Shown: positions 25,387 to 36,041 of the stretch, in pieces
Layout: every line of letters begins with the position of its first letter
Numbering within the stretch: position 1 is the first letter of the stretch
Assembly (NCBI GenBank): GCA_016934715.1
Contig: JAFGSI010000004.1
Location: 62,001-126,000, forward strand
Reading direction: 5' to 3'
DNA from: Anaerolineales bacterium
GTDB lineage: Bacteria > Chloroflexota > Anaerolineae > Anaerolineales > Villigracilaceae
DNA length: 64,000 nucleotides
Position numbers and translations under genes: made by a program
Notes under the pieces: generated by a model
Told to the model about the DNA's origin: nothing
Databases searched by the model: none
The model's input: only the letters and a program-made list of their open reading frames with translations

Positions 25387-25932
25387 TTACTTCTCCAGCA
25401 AATTGAAGTAGATGTCGGTTGGCTTGAGCTTGGCGTTGCGCAGGAAGCGGCCCTTGACCGGTCTGCCGATCCAGTCGATGCTGGCCGCCTGCGGGTCGAC
25501 GCCAATCAGGCGCCCCAGGAACAGGGTGTCGCAGGCCTCGAATTCGACCTGGATCAGGACGAAGGGGCATTCCGGCAGGAAGGCCTCCGAGCCGAAGTGG
25601 CAGACGGTGAAGGCGTGGATCTTGCCCTCGGGCGTGATCTCGACCCAGGCGGTCTCGTTCCCGGAATACATGTCGTGGCCGCGCGGGGTGGCGTAGGTAT
25701 AGCCGCTTTGCGGTTCGCGGCAGGCGATGAAGCGCCCGTTGGTCAGGGCGGCGAAGAAGGGCGAGTCCTGGCCGTACGAGTAGTTGTACTCGATCGCGTA
25801 CGGCTGTTTGATCACCAGCGGGGCCATCTGCTTGAGGCTCGAAAGGTCCTCTCCCGCCGGGAACGGCAGGTTGAAAACGACCGTCCCCTCCAGGTTGTCG
25901 TCTATTCTCTTCGGGAATTTTTCGTCAGTCAT
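25387..25932 (-). CDS. DUF35-type OB-fold protein, partner of the thiolase-like gene
   Basis: 181 residues. The order SPFFAALTNGRF, TPRG, then an OB-fold (WVEITPEGKIHAFTV) fits the DUF35 CoA-binding partners of SCP2-type thiolases. The usual rubredoxin-like zinc ribbon (CxxC...CxxC) is degraded: only FIAC keeps a cysteine and the later positions read GYTYATPRGHDMY. DUF35 proteins hand acyl-CoA to the thiolase partner. It lies 10 bases after that gene, so they should form a complex. Confidence 0.82.
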   Translation of the reverse strand: MTDEKFPKRIDDNLEGTVVFNLPFPAGEDLSSLKQMAPLVIKQPYAIEYNYSYGQDSPFFAALTNGRFIACREPQSGYTYATPRGHDMYSGNETAWVEITPEGKIHAFTVCHFGSEAFLPECPFVLIQVEFEACDTLFLGRLIGVDPQAASIDWIGRPVKGRFLRNAKLKPTDIYFNLLEK

Positions 25933-25942
25933 GGCAGGCCTC

Positions 25943-27301
25943 CTAGGCTTCCTTTTCCAGGATGCTGACCGTCACGTATGTGCCGGTGCCAGCGTGTGAG
26001 TGGATCGCGCCCCGTCTGGCATTCGGGACCTGCAGGGCCGGGTCGCCGAAGTGCTTCTCGATCGAGCCTTCCAGCTGCCAGAAGGCGAAAACGCCCTGCA
26101 TCAGGCCGGTCGCACCGACCGGGTGCCCGCAGGCGATCAGCCCGCCGGAGGGGTTGATCGGGCAGGCCGGTTTCTCGGGCAGCTTCAGGCCATAGTCCAG
26201 GCCGGGCATGAAGGTTTTCCCGCTGGCCGCGAAGGCGCCGCCCTCGCCGTAGCGGCACAGGCCCATGTCCTCGTAGGTCTGGATCTCGGACGAGGTGTAG
26301 GCATCGTGCAATTCGACGAAGTCGATCTCGTGCAGCGGGTCGTGGATGCCGGCGTTCTTGTAGGCCTCCCGCGAGGCCATCCGCCCGGCGCGGAAGGAAT
26401 GCACGCCCGGATAGCGGAAGCCCTTCGCCCACAGGTTCGTGTAATAGGCCCGGGCGTCAGCATCCATTTCGTTGGGCAGGGCGTTGTATTTGTAGAAGTC
26501 TTCGAGGGACTGGTGCGGGCGGTCGGCCATGCGCATGGCGTCGGTGCCGCGCCCGATCCCGCCGACCTTCACCCGCGCCAGGCTGCGGCCGGCCGCCTTC
26601 TCGAGCTTGGCCAGACCGTCCTCCGAGCAGAGGATCACCGCCGCAGCGCCGTCGCTCATCACACAGATGTCGAGGCGGGTCAGCGGCCAGGCGACCATCG
26701 GCGCGGCGCGCACGTCTGCGATCGTCAGACGCTGGCGTTTCTGGGCATAGGGGTTGTGGTAGGCGTTGATGTGGTTCTTGACCGAGACGTGGGCCAACTG
26801 CTCGACGGTGGTGCCGAACTCGGCCATGTGCCGGGTGACCATCATGGCATAGTAGCCGGAGTAGAACCCGCCGACCGGGTAGTCGAAGGAGACGTCCGAG
26901 GCCAGGGCGATGAACTCGTTGCCCTTCCAGGTCTCGACGTGGCTCATCTGCTCGAAGCCGTAGGCCAGACAGACATCCATGTAGCCTGAAGCGATCGCCT
27001 TCCAGGCCTCCTGGAAGCAGATCCCGCCGGTGGCCCCACCGCCCTCGACCCGGTGGGACGGCTTGGGGCACATCCCCAGGTAATCCTGGGCCATGATCCC
27101 GGCCATCAGCTGGCGGGTGAAGTGGTCCGAGAAATACGAGGCCACTGTGCCGTCCACCAGTTCGAAGAACCGGGGATGCTCGACTCCCAGGTCGGCGAGG
27201 GCATAATCATAGGCCTCCTTCACCAGGCCGACGAAGGTCTTGTCGGGGCGGGCCTTGGTGAACTTGGAGACCCCTCCCGAAACAACATAGACTGGTCGCA
27301 T
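25943..27301 (-). CDS. SCP2-thiolase-like enzyme lacking the usual nucleophilic cysteine
   Basis: 452 residues. The fold markers are those of SCP-x/DUF35-linked thiolases: VELHDAYTSSE for the His loop and GGLIACGHPVGATG for the GHP loop. At the nucleophile loop, where active thiolases read (E)xxCA(S/T)GG, this protein reads VEGGGATGG, so glycine replaces cysteine. Related proteins without this cysteine, such as Ltp2, work as retro-aldolases with a DUF35 partner. The partner gene here is 10 bases downstream. Retro-aldol or other C-C cleavage of a CoA ester is thus as likely as thiolysis. Confidence 0.85.
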   Translation of the reverse strand: MRPVYVVSGGVSKFTKARPDKTFVGLVKEAYDYALADLGVEHPRFFELVDGTVASYFSDHFTRQLMAGIMAQDYLGMCPKPSHRVEGGGATGGICFQEAWKAIASGYMDVCLAYGFEQMSHVETWKGNEFIALASDVSFDYPVGGFYSGYYAMMVTRHMAEFGTTVEQLAHVSVKNHINAYHNPYAQKRQRLTIADVRAAPMVAWPLTRLDICVMSDGAAAVILCSEDGLAKLEKAAGRSLARVKVGGIGRGTDAMRMADRPHQSLEDFYKYNALPNEMDADARAYYTNLWAKGFRYPGVHSFRAGRMASREAYKNAGIHDPLHEIDFVELHDAYTSSEIQTYEDMGLCRYGEGGAFAASGKTFMPGLDYGLKLPEKPACPINPSGGLIACGHPVGATGLMQGVFAFWQLEGSIEKHFGDPALQVPNARRGAIHSHAGTGTYVTVSILEKEA

Positions 27302-27335
27302 AGAATTCTCTCCTTGGGAATTTGTGAACCGCTCT

Positions 27336-28493
27336 TTACGAGGAACTTTTCAGAATGTCTCTGGCGATGATCATGCGCTGGATCTCGCTGGTCCCCTCGT
27401 AGATCGAGGTGACCCGGACGTCGCGGGCGTAGCGCTCGAGCGGGAACTCGCGCGAGTAGCCGTACCCGCCCATCATCTGCAGGGCCGCATAGCAGGCCCG
27501 GTTGGCGGCCTCGGTGGCGTACAGCTTGGCCATCGAGGCCTCCCGGGTGAAGGTCCTGCCCTGCTCCTGGCGGAAGGCGGCGTTCATCAACAGCAGCCGG
27601 GCGGCCTCCAGCTCGGTGTAGGCGTCGGCGATCATCCACTGGACGGCCTGGAACTCGCTGATCCGGCGTCCGAACTGGACCCGTTCCCGGGCGTAGCGGG
27701 TGGCATAGTCCATGGCGGCCAGGCCGACGCCCAGGGCCAGGGAGCCGATCCCGATCCGGCCGGCAGCCAGCTCACCGACGGCGATCCGATACCCGTCGTG
27801 GAGCTTGCCCATCAGGGCCCCGCGGGGGATCCGGCAGTCCTCGAAACGTACTTCGTGGGTGGCGGCGGCGTGCTGGCCCATCTTCTGCTCGGCGCGGCCG
27901 ATCACCAGGCCGGGGGTCCCGGCCTCGACCAGGAAGCAGCTGATGCCCCTGCCCTTGGCTGCCTGCGGGTCGGTCACCGCCCAGACGGCGAAGATGCCGG
28001 CGTAGGGGGCGCTGGTGACGAACATCTTCGCCCCGTTCAGGACCCAGGACTCACCCTCCGCCTCCGCCCGGGTGGTCATGCTGGCCGCGTCAGACCCCGC
28101 CCCGGCCTCGGTCAGGGCGAAGCCCCCGGCGGCGTATTCCCCCGAACAGATGCGCGGGATGTAGGCCTGGCGCTGCTCGGGGGAGCCGATCGCCTGGATC
28201 ACCTCGGCGACCATGTTGCTGACCGACACGGTGACCGCCGTGGCAGCGCAGGCCCGGGCGATCTCGGTGATCGCCACGCTGAAGGCCACCGCCCCGATCT
28301 GGGCACCACCGTATTCCAGGCGCACGTTCAAACCCATGAAGCCCAGATCGGCCATTTTCTTCAGGTTGGCCAGGAAGGCTCCCCGGTCGTCCTCCCGGTC
28401 CATACGGGCGGCGACCGGCTCGAGTTCCGCCTGGGCAAATTCCCGGGCGGTCTCCTGGATGATCTTCTGTTCTGCGCTCAGTTCCAGGTTCAT
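27336..28493 (-). CDS. Acyl-CoA dehydrogenase (operon member 2)
   Basis: 385 residues with FALTEAGAGSDA, WVLNGAKMFVTS and the catalytic Glu in IYEGTSEIQ. Full-length short-chain type. It lies 43 bases after etfA, its likely electron acceptor gene. Compared with the other two copies in the operon it has a distinct substrate region (GFMGLNVRLEYGGAQIG), so it probably handles a different acyl chain, perhaps isobutyryl- against butyryl-CoA; this is inference. Confidence 0.95.
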   Translation of the reverse strand: MNLELSAEQKIIQETAREFAQAELEPVAARMDREDDRGAFLANLKKMADLGFMGLNVRLEYGGAQIGAVAFSVAITEIARACAATAVTVSVSNMVAEVIQAIGSPEQRQAYIPRICSGEYAAGGFALTEAGAGSDAASMTTRAEAEGESWVLNGAKMFVTSAPYAGIFAVWAVTDPQAAKGRGISCFLVEAGTPGLVIGRAEQKMGQHAAATHEVRFEDCRIPRGALMGKLHDGYRIAVGELAAGRIGIGSLALGVGLAAMDYATRYARERVQFGRRISEFQAVQWMIADAYTELEAARLLLMNAAFRQEQGRTFTREASMAKLYATEAANRACYAALQMMGGYGYSREFPLERYARDVRVTSIYEGTSEIQRMIIARDILKSSS

Positions 28494-28536
28494 GGCCGTA
28501 CTCCGTGAGACTCTCGCCGGACGGGCTGCGGCGTTC

Positions 28537-29445
28537 CTACCTGGCGATGCGGGCGGTCAGGGCGGGGACGAACTGCAGCACGTCGGCCACCACCAGCACG
28601 TCGGCGACCTCCCCGATCGGGGCATCGCGGTCCTTGTTGATCGCCACCACGAAGTCCGATTTCTTCATCCCCGCCAGGTGGTGGATCGCCCCGGAGATGC
28701 CGCAGGCGACGTACAGCCGGGGGGCCACGACCTGCCCGGTCGTGCCGACCTGGTGGCTGTGCTCGACCCAGCCGGCATCGACCACCGGGCGGGTGGCACC
28801 CAGTTCGCCGCCCAGGGCCCGGGCCAGGGCCTCGATCAGCGCGACGTTGTCCTGCTTGCCGACGCCGCGCCCGACGCTGACGATCACCTCGGCCCTGGCC
28901 AGGTCGACGGCCTTCTTTCCGACGGCTTCGTAGCCGGCGAAATGCGTCCGCCCGGCCGGGACGGGGAGCGCCAGCCGTTCGAGGCGGGGTGTGCCCTGCG
29001 GGCTGCCCTTGGGGTTGAAGGCCCCGGCCTGGATCGTCAGCACGGCCGGCGACGATGTGGGCTTCACGGTCCGGCGCAGCTTGGCGTTGAAACAGGGCAG
29101 TTCGAAGCCGCCCGCGACCACGTCGACGACCTCCGAGAGCTGGGCAACTCTCAGGGCGGCCGCCAGGCGCGGCGCCAGATCCCAGCCGTAGGACGAGTGG
29201 GCCAGGACGATGTAGTCGGGTTTTTCCCTGGCGACCACCTCGAGGATCAGTTGCTTGTGCAGGTCGGGATCGTACTCACCGGCCTCGGCCAGATAGACCC
29301 GGCCGTCGAAATCAGGTGCCAGGGCTTCGCCGGCGGACAGGAAGGCGACCGGTTCGGCAGCCAGGCGTTCGGCGAAGGCCAGCAGTTCATAGGTCGACTC
29401 GAGCAGTTTCCCCTGACGGGTTTCGCAGATCAACAGTGTTTTCAT
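28537..29445 (-). CDS. etfA: Electron transfer flavoprotein alpha subunit
   Basis: 302 residues. The C-terminal FAD domain is clear: GRGVGK, then GATRPVVDAGW, GTTGQVVAPRLYVACGISGAI and INKDRDAPI. The N-terminal half pairs with EtfB. It accepts electrons from the acyl-CoA dehydrogenases. GGAGG ribosome site; nine bases after etfB. Confidence 0.97.
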   Translation of the reverse strand: MKTLLICETRQGKLLESTYELLAFAERLAAEPVAFLSAGEALAPDFDGRVYLAEAGEYDPDLHKQLILEVVAREKPDYIVLAHSSYGWDLAPRLAAALRVAQLSEVVDVVAGGFELPCFNAKLRRTVKPTSSPAVLTIQAGAFNPKGSPQGTPRLERLALPVPAGRTHFAGYEAVGKKAVDLARAEVIVSVGRGVGKQDNVALIEALARALGGELGATRPVVDAGWVEHSHQVGTTGQVVAPRLYVACGISGAIHHLAGMKKSDFVVAINKDRDAPIGEVADVLVVADVLQFVPALTARIAR

Positions 29446-29454
29446 TTCAGCCTC

Positions 29455-30237
29455 CTACCCCTGGCGCAGCACGGTGGTCTTTTCTTTCAGGACGGCCAGC
29501 AGCCTATCGGCCAGATCGTCGATCTCGCCTTCCAGCACCAGGCCGCCTTCTTTCCTGGCAGGCGGGTACATCTTCTCGGTGGCGGTCAGGGCCTGCTCCA
29601 AAAGCAGGTCGGCGGCCGGGACGACCAGCAGTTCCTTCTGGCGGGCTTTCATGATATTGGGCAGGGTCGGGTAGCGCGGTGTGTTCAGGCCAAGCTGGCA
29701 GGTGACCACGGCCGGCAGGTCGAACTGGACGGCTGCCTTCAGGCCGCCCTCCAGCTCGCGCGACACGCTGACCGACGTGCCCTTCAATGCGAAGTCGATC
29801 ACCGTGGTGACGCAGACCATCCCGAGCAGTTCGGCCAGCAGGACTCCCACCTGGGCCGAGCCGCGGTCCTGGGACTGCAGGCCGGTGAAGACCAGATCGT
29901 ACGCCTGGCCTCTGGCATAGGCGGCGATCAGGCCGGCGATCTGCCAGGGTTCCTTCTGGGCGCTGGCCTCGTCCTGGATGTGGACGGCCCGGTCGCAGCC
30001 CATTGCCAGGGCCTTCTTCAGCGCCTCGGTTACCCGCCCCGGGCCGAGCGAGAGCACAGTCACATCCACGTCGGTGCCCAGCTGCTCCTTGGTCTGGACC
30101 GCCTGCTCGACGGCGAATTCATCGTATTCGTTCATGCGGAAGGCCAGGTCCTGTTCCTCGATCCAGGTCCCGTCGCGGTTGACCTTGAACCTGGATTCCA
30201 TGTCAGGCACCTGCTTGATACACACAAGGATTTTCAT
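29455..30237 (-). CDS. etfB: Electron transfer flavoprotein beta subunit
   Basis: 260 residues. ILVCIKQVPD at the N-terminus, NEYDEFAVEQAV, and DLVFTGLQSQD followed by GSAQVGVLLAELLG are EtfB signatures. The AMP site region is present. Together with EtfA it links three acyl-CoA dehydrogenases in this operon to the membrane oxidoreductase encoded upstream. Confidence 0.97.
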   Translation of the reverse strand: MKILVCIKQVPDMESRFKVNRDGTWIEEQDLAFRMNEYDEFAVEQAVQTKEQLGTDVDVTVLSLGPGRVTEALKKALAMGCDRAVHIQDEASAQKEPWQIAGLIAAYARGQAYDLVFTGLQSQDRGSAQVGVLLAELLGMVCVTTVIDFALKGTSVSVSRELEGGLKAAVQFDLPAVVTCQLGLNTPRYPTLPNIMKARQKELLVVPAADLLLEQALTATEKMYPPARKEGGLVLEGEIDDLADRLLAVLKEKTTVLRQG

Positions 30238-30279
30238 GACGTGCCTCCTTTTGAGGGTTGTGGTCGGAGCGCCTGGCGG

Positions 30280-31959
<1,680 letters not shown>

Positions 31960-32061
31960 GTGGGTCTCCTGATCGCAATACGGATAAAATGCTCTCTCAG
32001 CGCGGAAGGTCGGGCTGCCCGTCGTTCAGGCGGCAGGCGTTGGAGAGCAGGCTGAACGATC

Positions 32062-34050
32062 TCACTCCGGCTGGATCCTTTCCACCAGGATCTCTGCCAG
32101 GTCACGGACCTGGAGCCGGCCTTCGTGGCCCCCGGTCTTGATCCCGTCCTCGAACATGGTCAGGCAGAAGGGGCAGTTGGAGACCAGCAGCGGGGCGCCT
32201 GTTTCCACGGCCATGGCGACCCGGGTCACGTTGATCCGCCGGCCGCGGGTCTCCTCGGCCAGGACCCGGCCCCCGCCGCCCCCGCAGCAGAAGGTCTCGT
32301 TGCCCGACTTCTGCATCTCCTGCAGCTGCCCGCCGGCGGCCTTCAGGACCGCCCGCGGCTCCTGCAGGATATCGGCGTAGCGGGCCAGGGTGCACGAGTC
32401 ATGGTAAGTGCATGCGAAGGCCTGCGGCGCGACCTTCAGGCGGCCCTCCCGGAGCAGGCGTTCGAGAAAGACGGTGTAGTGTTCGACCGGAAGGTCCAGC
32501 CCCAGGTCGCGGTAGTCGACGCCAAGGGTGTTGAAGCAGTGCGGGCAGGTGGTGACGATGCGCTGGACCCCGGCCGCCCGGATGCGCGCAATGTTCTCGA
32601 CAGCCTTCCCCTGGTACAGGTACTCGTTGCCGAGCTTGCGCAGCGGCTCGCCGCAGCATTTCTCGTCTTTGCCGAGGAAGCCGATCCGGACCCCGGCCGA
32701 GGCGCACAGGCGGACGAAGCTGTGGGCAACCTGCTGGTTGCGCCTGTCGAAGGAGGCGTAGCACCCGGCAAAGTAGAGCACCTCGGCCGTCCCGCCCTCG
32801 TCCAGCCGCTCGATCGGCAGGCCCTCGGCCCAGTCGCCGCGCCTGGCGTAGGCCAGCCCAAAGGGGTTGCTGTTGACCTCCAGGTTGTTGACCGCTGTCA
32901 TGACCTCCTCGCCCGGGAAGGCGCCCTGCATCAGGACCAGGCTGCGGCGCATCTCGAGGATCTTGTTGACGTGCTCGATCTCGGCCGGGCAGATCTCCTG
33001 GCAGGCCCGGCAGGTGGTGCAGTCCCACAGGGCCTCGGTCGTGACGGTCTCGATCAGGTTGGCAGGAGCGCGGGCGAAGGCTATCTCGCCGACCTGCTGG
33101 ACGATGCGCATGGGCGAGAGCGGTTTGTCGGTCTGCCAGGCCGGGCAGCGGTCCTGGCAGCGCTTGCAGGCCATGCAGGCATCGGCGTCGAAGATGTCCT
33201 TCCAGGCCAGGTCGCTGACCGCCTCGGCTCCGTAGCGCTCGATCTTCTCGTCCTCCAGGTTGAGGGTGGCGATGGCGCCCCTGGGGCGCAGGTCGGCGAA
33301 GAGCGAGTTGGCCGGGGTGGTGAACAGGTGACGCAGCTTGATGAAGGGGATCAGCCCGATCACGCCCATTGCCAGGAAGAAATGGACCCACCACAGGATC
33401 TGGTGCAGGCTTCCCAGGGCGGCCGCCTCCATCCCGAGCATCGGCTGGGCGGCCAGCAGGCCGACCGGCGAGAACCAGGCCAGGGCGGGGTCGGTCTGGA
33501 TTTCGGTGGCGGCCATGCGGGCGCCCTCGATGAAGAAGCCGGTCACCAGGATCGCCGCCAGGGAGAGATGGGCGAGGTAGTCGTCGACGATGATCTTGAG
33601 GCCCCTGGGCCGGTAGAGGAAACGCCGCACGGCCAGGCCGAGCAGCATCCCGATGGCGATCAGGCCGGCCAGGTCAAGGGCCAGCGAGAAGATCTTGTAG
33701 AATGTGCCCCGCAGGAAGACCAGGTCGAAGAGCGGCTCGGTGAAGTCGACCTGCAGCATGACCAGCAGGGTGCCGAGGAAGAGGGTCAGGAAGCCCCAGA
33801 AGAAGAAGGCGTGGGTGATGCCCGGGGCCGGGACGCGCAGGACCCGCAGCTGGCCGAACAGGTTGCGCGTGCCTCGCCAGATCCGTTCGAACAGCCGGTC
33901 GCGGCGCGCAAGCGCCGTTCCCTGGCGGTAGACCCGCAGCCGGCGATAGAAGCCGTAGGCGCAGACCGCTACAGCCAGGAAGGCGAACAGGTACATGGGC
34001 AGCGCCGCCCCATGCCCGACGTTCCAGTAGATCTCTCGGGTTGCATCCAT
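32062..34050 (-). CDS. Membrane Fe-S ETF:(methyl)menaquinone oxidoreductase (EMO/DUF224, HdrD-like)
   Basis: 662 residues. The N-terminal third has about five or six membrane helices of the nitrate reductase gamma/cytochrome b type with several histidines. Then come two 4Fe-4S motifs, CMACKRCQDRCP (residues 292-302) and CTTCRACQEICP (344-354), and two CCG domains with KCCGEP and FCCGGGGG. This build equals the EtfAB:quinone oxidoreductases of syntrophic butyrate oxidisers. Neighbouring etfAB and acyl-CoA dehydrogenase genes support that role: EtfAB electrons pass to the quinone pool. The residue-level haem ligands were not assigned. Confidence 0.9.
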   Translation of the reverse strand: MDATREIYWNVGHGAALPMYLFAFLAVAVCAYGFYRRLRVYRQGTALARRDRLFERIWRGTRNLFGQLRVLRVPAPGITHAFFFWGFLTLFLGTLLVMLQVDFTEPLFDLVFLRGTFYKIFSLALDLAGLIAIGMLLGLAVRRFLYRPRGLKIIVDDYLAHLSLAAILVTGFFIEGARMAATEIQTDPALAWFSPVGLLAAQPMLGMEAAALGSLHQILWWVHFFLAMGVIGLIPFIKLRHLFTTPANSLFADLRPRGAIATLNLEDEKIERYGAEAVSDLAWKDIFDADACMACKRCQDRCPAWQTDKPLSPMRIVQQVGEIAFARAPANLIETVTTEALWDCTTCRACQEICPAEIEHVNKILEMRRSLVLMQGAFPGEEVMTAVNNLEVNSNPFGLAYARRGDWAEGLPIERLDEGGTAEVLYFAGCYASFDRRNQQVAHSFVRLCASAGVRIGFLGKDEKCCGEPLRKLGNEYLYQGKAVENIARIRAAGVQRIVTTCPHCFNTLGVDYRDLGLDLPVEHYTVFLERLLREGRLKVAPQAFACTYHDSCTLARYADILQEPRAVLKAAGGQLQEMQKSGNETFCCGGGGGRVLAEETRGRRINVTRVAMAVETGAPLLVSNCPFCLTMFEDGIKTGGHEGRLQVRDLAEILVERIQPE

Positions 34051-34063
34051 GGCAGACTCCTGT

Positions 34064-35203
34064 TCAACTGGTCAGCATCTTGGCGATGACCACCCGCTGG
34101 ATCTCGTTGGTGCCCTCGTAGATCTCGGTGATCCGGGCGTCACGGTACATGCGTTCGACCTCGTAGTCGTTGATGTAGCCGTTGCCGCCGTGGATCTGGA
34201 TGGCCTGGTGGGTGACGAAGGTGGCGGTCTCACTGGCGTGCAGCTTGCACATGGCCGATTCCATGGCGTAGGGTTTCTTGCTCTCCTTGAGCCAGGCAGC
34301 CCGGTAGGTCAGCAGGCGGCTGCTCTCGATGGCGGTGTACATGTCGGCCAGCTTGAACTGGATGGCCTGCATTTCGCTGATCGGCTGGCCGAACTGCCTG
34401 CGCTCGCGGGCATAGCTCAGGCTGCGCTCGAGGGCCCCTTCGGCGATCCCCAGGGCCTGGGCGGCCACACCGATCCGGCCGCCGTTCAAGGTCTCCATGG
34501 CGATCTTGAAGCCCTGGCCTTCGCTGCCGAGCAGGTTCCCGGCCGGAACGCGCACGTTGTCCAGGGAGAAGGCGGTCGTATAGGTGCCGCGGATGCCGAG
34601 CTTGTTCTCATTGCGCTGGACGACCACGCCCTCGGAGGCCAGGTCGACGATGAAGGCCGAGATGCCCTTGTGGCGCAGACCCCTGTCGTGGCTGGCCATG
34701 ACGATCCCGGTCCCCAGGTAGCCGCCGTTGGTGATCATGATCTTGCTGCCGTTGAGCACGAAAGCGTCCCCTTCCTGGCGGTAGGTGGTGGCTATCCCCG
34801 CGACGTCGCTGCCGGCGTCCGGCTCGGTCAGCAGCAGGCAGCCGATCTTCTCGCCGCGGGTCAGGGGCGGCAGGTGCTGCTGTTTCTGTTCCTGGCTGCC
34901 GAACTGGAGGATCGGGTCGCAGCACAGCGAGGTGTGGGCCGAGATCAGGATGCCGGTCGACCCGCAGGCCTTGGAGACCTCCTCGACCGCGAGCACGTAG
35001 GACAGGATGTCCAGACCCGCGCCGCCATAGGTCTCGGGCAGGTAACTGCCCAGCAGGCCCATGGCGCCGATCTTGGCGACCAGTTCGTCGGGGATGGCAT
35101 GGTTCTCATCGATCTGCCTGGCGATCGGTTTGATCTCATTGGTGACGAAATCGCGTACGCTGTCCTGCAACACCCTGTGATCCTGGCTCAGTTCGAATTC
35201 CAT
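34064..35203 (-). CDS. Acyl-CoA dehydrogenase (operon member 3, butyryl-CoA type)
   Basis: 379 residues. LLLTEPDAGSDV and FVLNGSKIMITN, with the catalytic Glu in IYEGTNEIQ. It most resembles bacterial short-chain/butyryl-CoA dehydrogenases of the crotonase-HBD-thiolase type operons and sits directly after the enoyl-CoA hydratase gene, so butyryl-CoA to crotonyl-CoA is the likely step. Confidence 0.95.
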   Translation of the reverse strand: MEFELSQDHRVLQDSVRDFVTNEIKPIARQIDENHAIPDELVAKIGAMGLLGSYLPETYGGAGLDILSYVLAVEEVSKACGSTGILISAHTSLCCDPILQFGSQEQKQQHLPPLTRGEKIGCLLLTEPDAGSDVAGIATTYRQEGDAFVLNGSKIMITNGGYLGTGIVMASHDRGLRHKGISAFIVDLASEGVVVQRNENKLGIRGTYTTAFSLDNVRVPAGNLLGSEGQGFKIAMETLNGGRIGVAAQALGIAEGALERSLSYARERRQFGQPISEMQAIQFKLADMYTAIESSRLLTYRAAWLKESKKPYAMESAMCKLHASETATFVTHQAIQIHGGNGYINDYEVERMYRDARITEIYEGTNEIQRVVIAKMLTS

Positions 35204-35249
35204 GGTGCTCTCTCTCCTTGGGGATGATCCGGGTTGGGAAAGCGGCCGC

Positions 35250-36032
35250 TCACTTGTCCTTGAACCCGGCTGCTCGTTTTTCGATGAAGGCCTGCATGCC
35301 TTCCCTCTGGTCCTCGGTGGCGAAGAGCAGGCCGAACAGGGCGGCCTCGTAGCGGAAGCCGTCCTCCTTGGACATGTTCAGGCCGGTGACGATGGCGGCC
35401 TTGGCGCGCCCCACCGCCAGGCTCCCGTTGCGGGCGATCCTGCCGGCGATCTCCCTGACGGCCGGCATCAGTTCGTCGGGCGGAAAGACCGCATTGACGA
35501 TGCCCCATTCACGGGCCTGCTCGGCGCTGACCTGCTTGCCGCTGTAGACCAGCTCCCTGGCCCGGTTGGGGCCGATCAGGCGGGCCAGGTTCTGGGTTCC
35601 GCCGAAGCCGGGCATGATCCCCAGGGTGACCTCCGGCAGGCCGAGGCGGGCCTTCTCGGAGGCATAGATGAAGTCGCAGGCCAGGGCCAGTTCCAGCCCA
35701 CCCCCCAGGGCATAGCCGTTGACCGCCGCGAGGACCGGTTTGCTCATCTTCTCGACGAACAGGATCATCTGCTGGCCGCGGCGGGCGAAGGCCTGCCCGG
35801 CGGGCGGGTCCATGCTGACCATTTCTTTGATGTCCCCGCCGGCCACGAAGGCCTTTTCCCCGGCCCCGGTGAGGATCACCACTTTGACCTGCGGGTCGAT
35901 CTCCAGGGCCTGCAGGGCCGCTTCGATCGCTTCGACGACCTTCGTGTTCAGGGCGTTGAGGCTCTCGGGGCGGTTGATCGTCAGGACGCCGATGCCCTCG
36001 GCGACTTCGGTGAGGACGAGTTTCGCATCCAT
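35250..36032 (-). CDS. Enoyl-CoA hydratase (crotonase)
   Basis: 260 residues, full length. The two catalytic glutamates are in the expected places: AVNGYALGGGLELALACD with the oxyanion glycines, and GLPEVTLGIMPGFGGTQ. It hydrates crotonyl-CoA to 3-hydroxybutyryl-CoA, the substrate of the dehydrogenase encoded nine bases upstream. The CoA motif AGGDIKEM is intact. Confidence 0.96.
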   Translation of the reverse strand: MDAKLVLTEVAEGIGVLTINRPESLNALNTKVVEAIEAALQALEIDPQVKVVILTGAGEKAFVAGGDIKEMVSMDPPAGQAFARRGQQMILFVEKMSKPVLAAVNGYALGGGLELALACDFIYASEKARLGLPEVTLGIMPGFGGTQNLARLIGPNRARELVYSGKQVSAEQAREWGIVNAVFPPDELMPAVREIAGRIARNGSLAVGRAKAAIVTGLNMSKEDGFRYEAALFGLLFATEDQREGMQAFIEKRAAGFKDK

Positions 36033-36041
36033 GGCTGTCTC

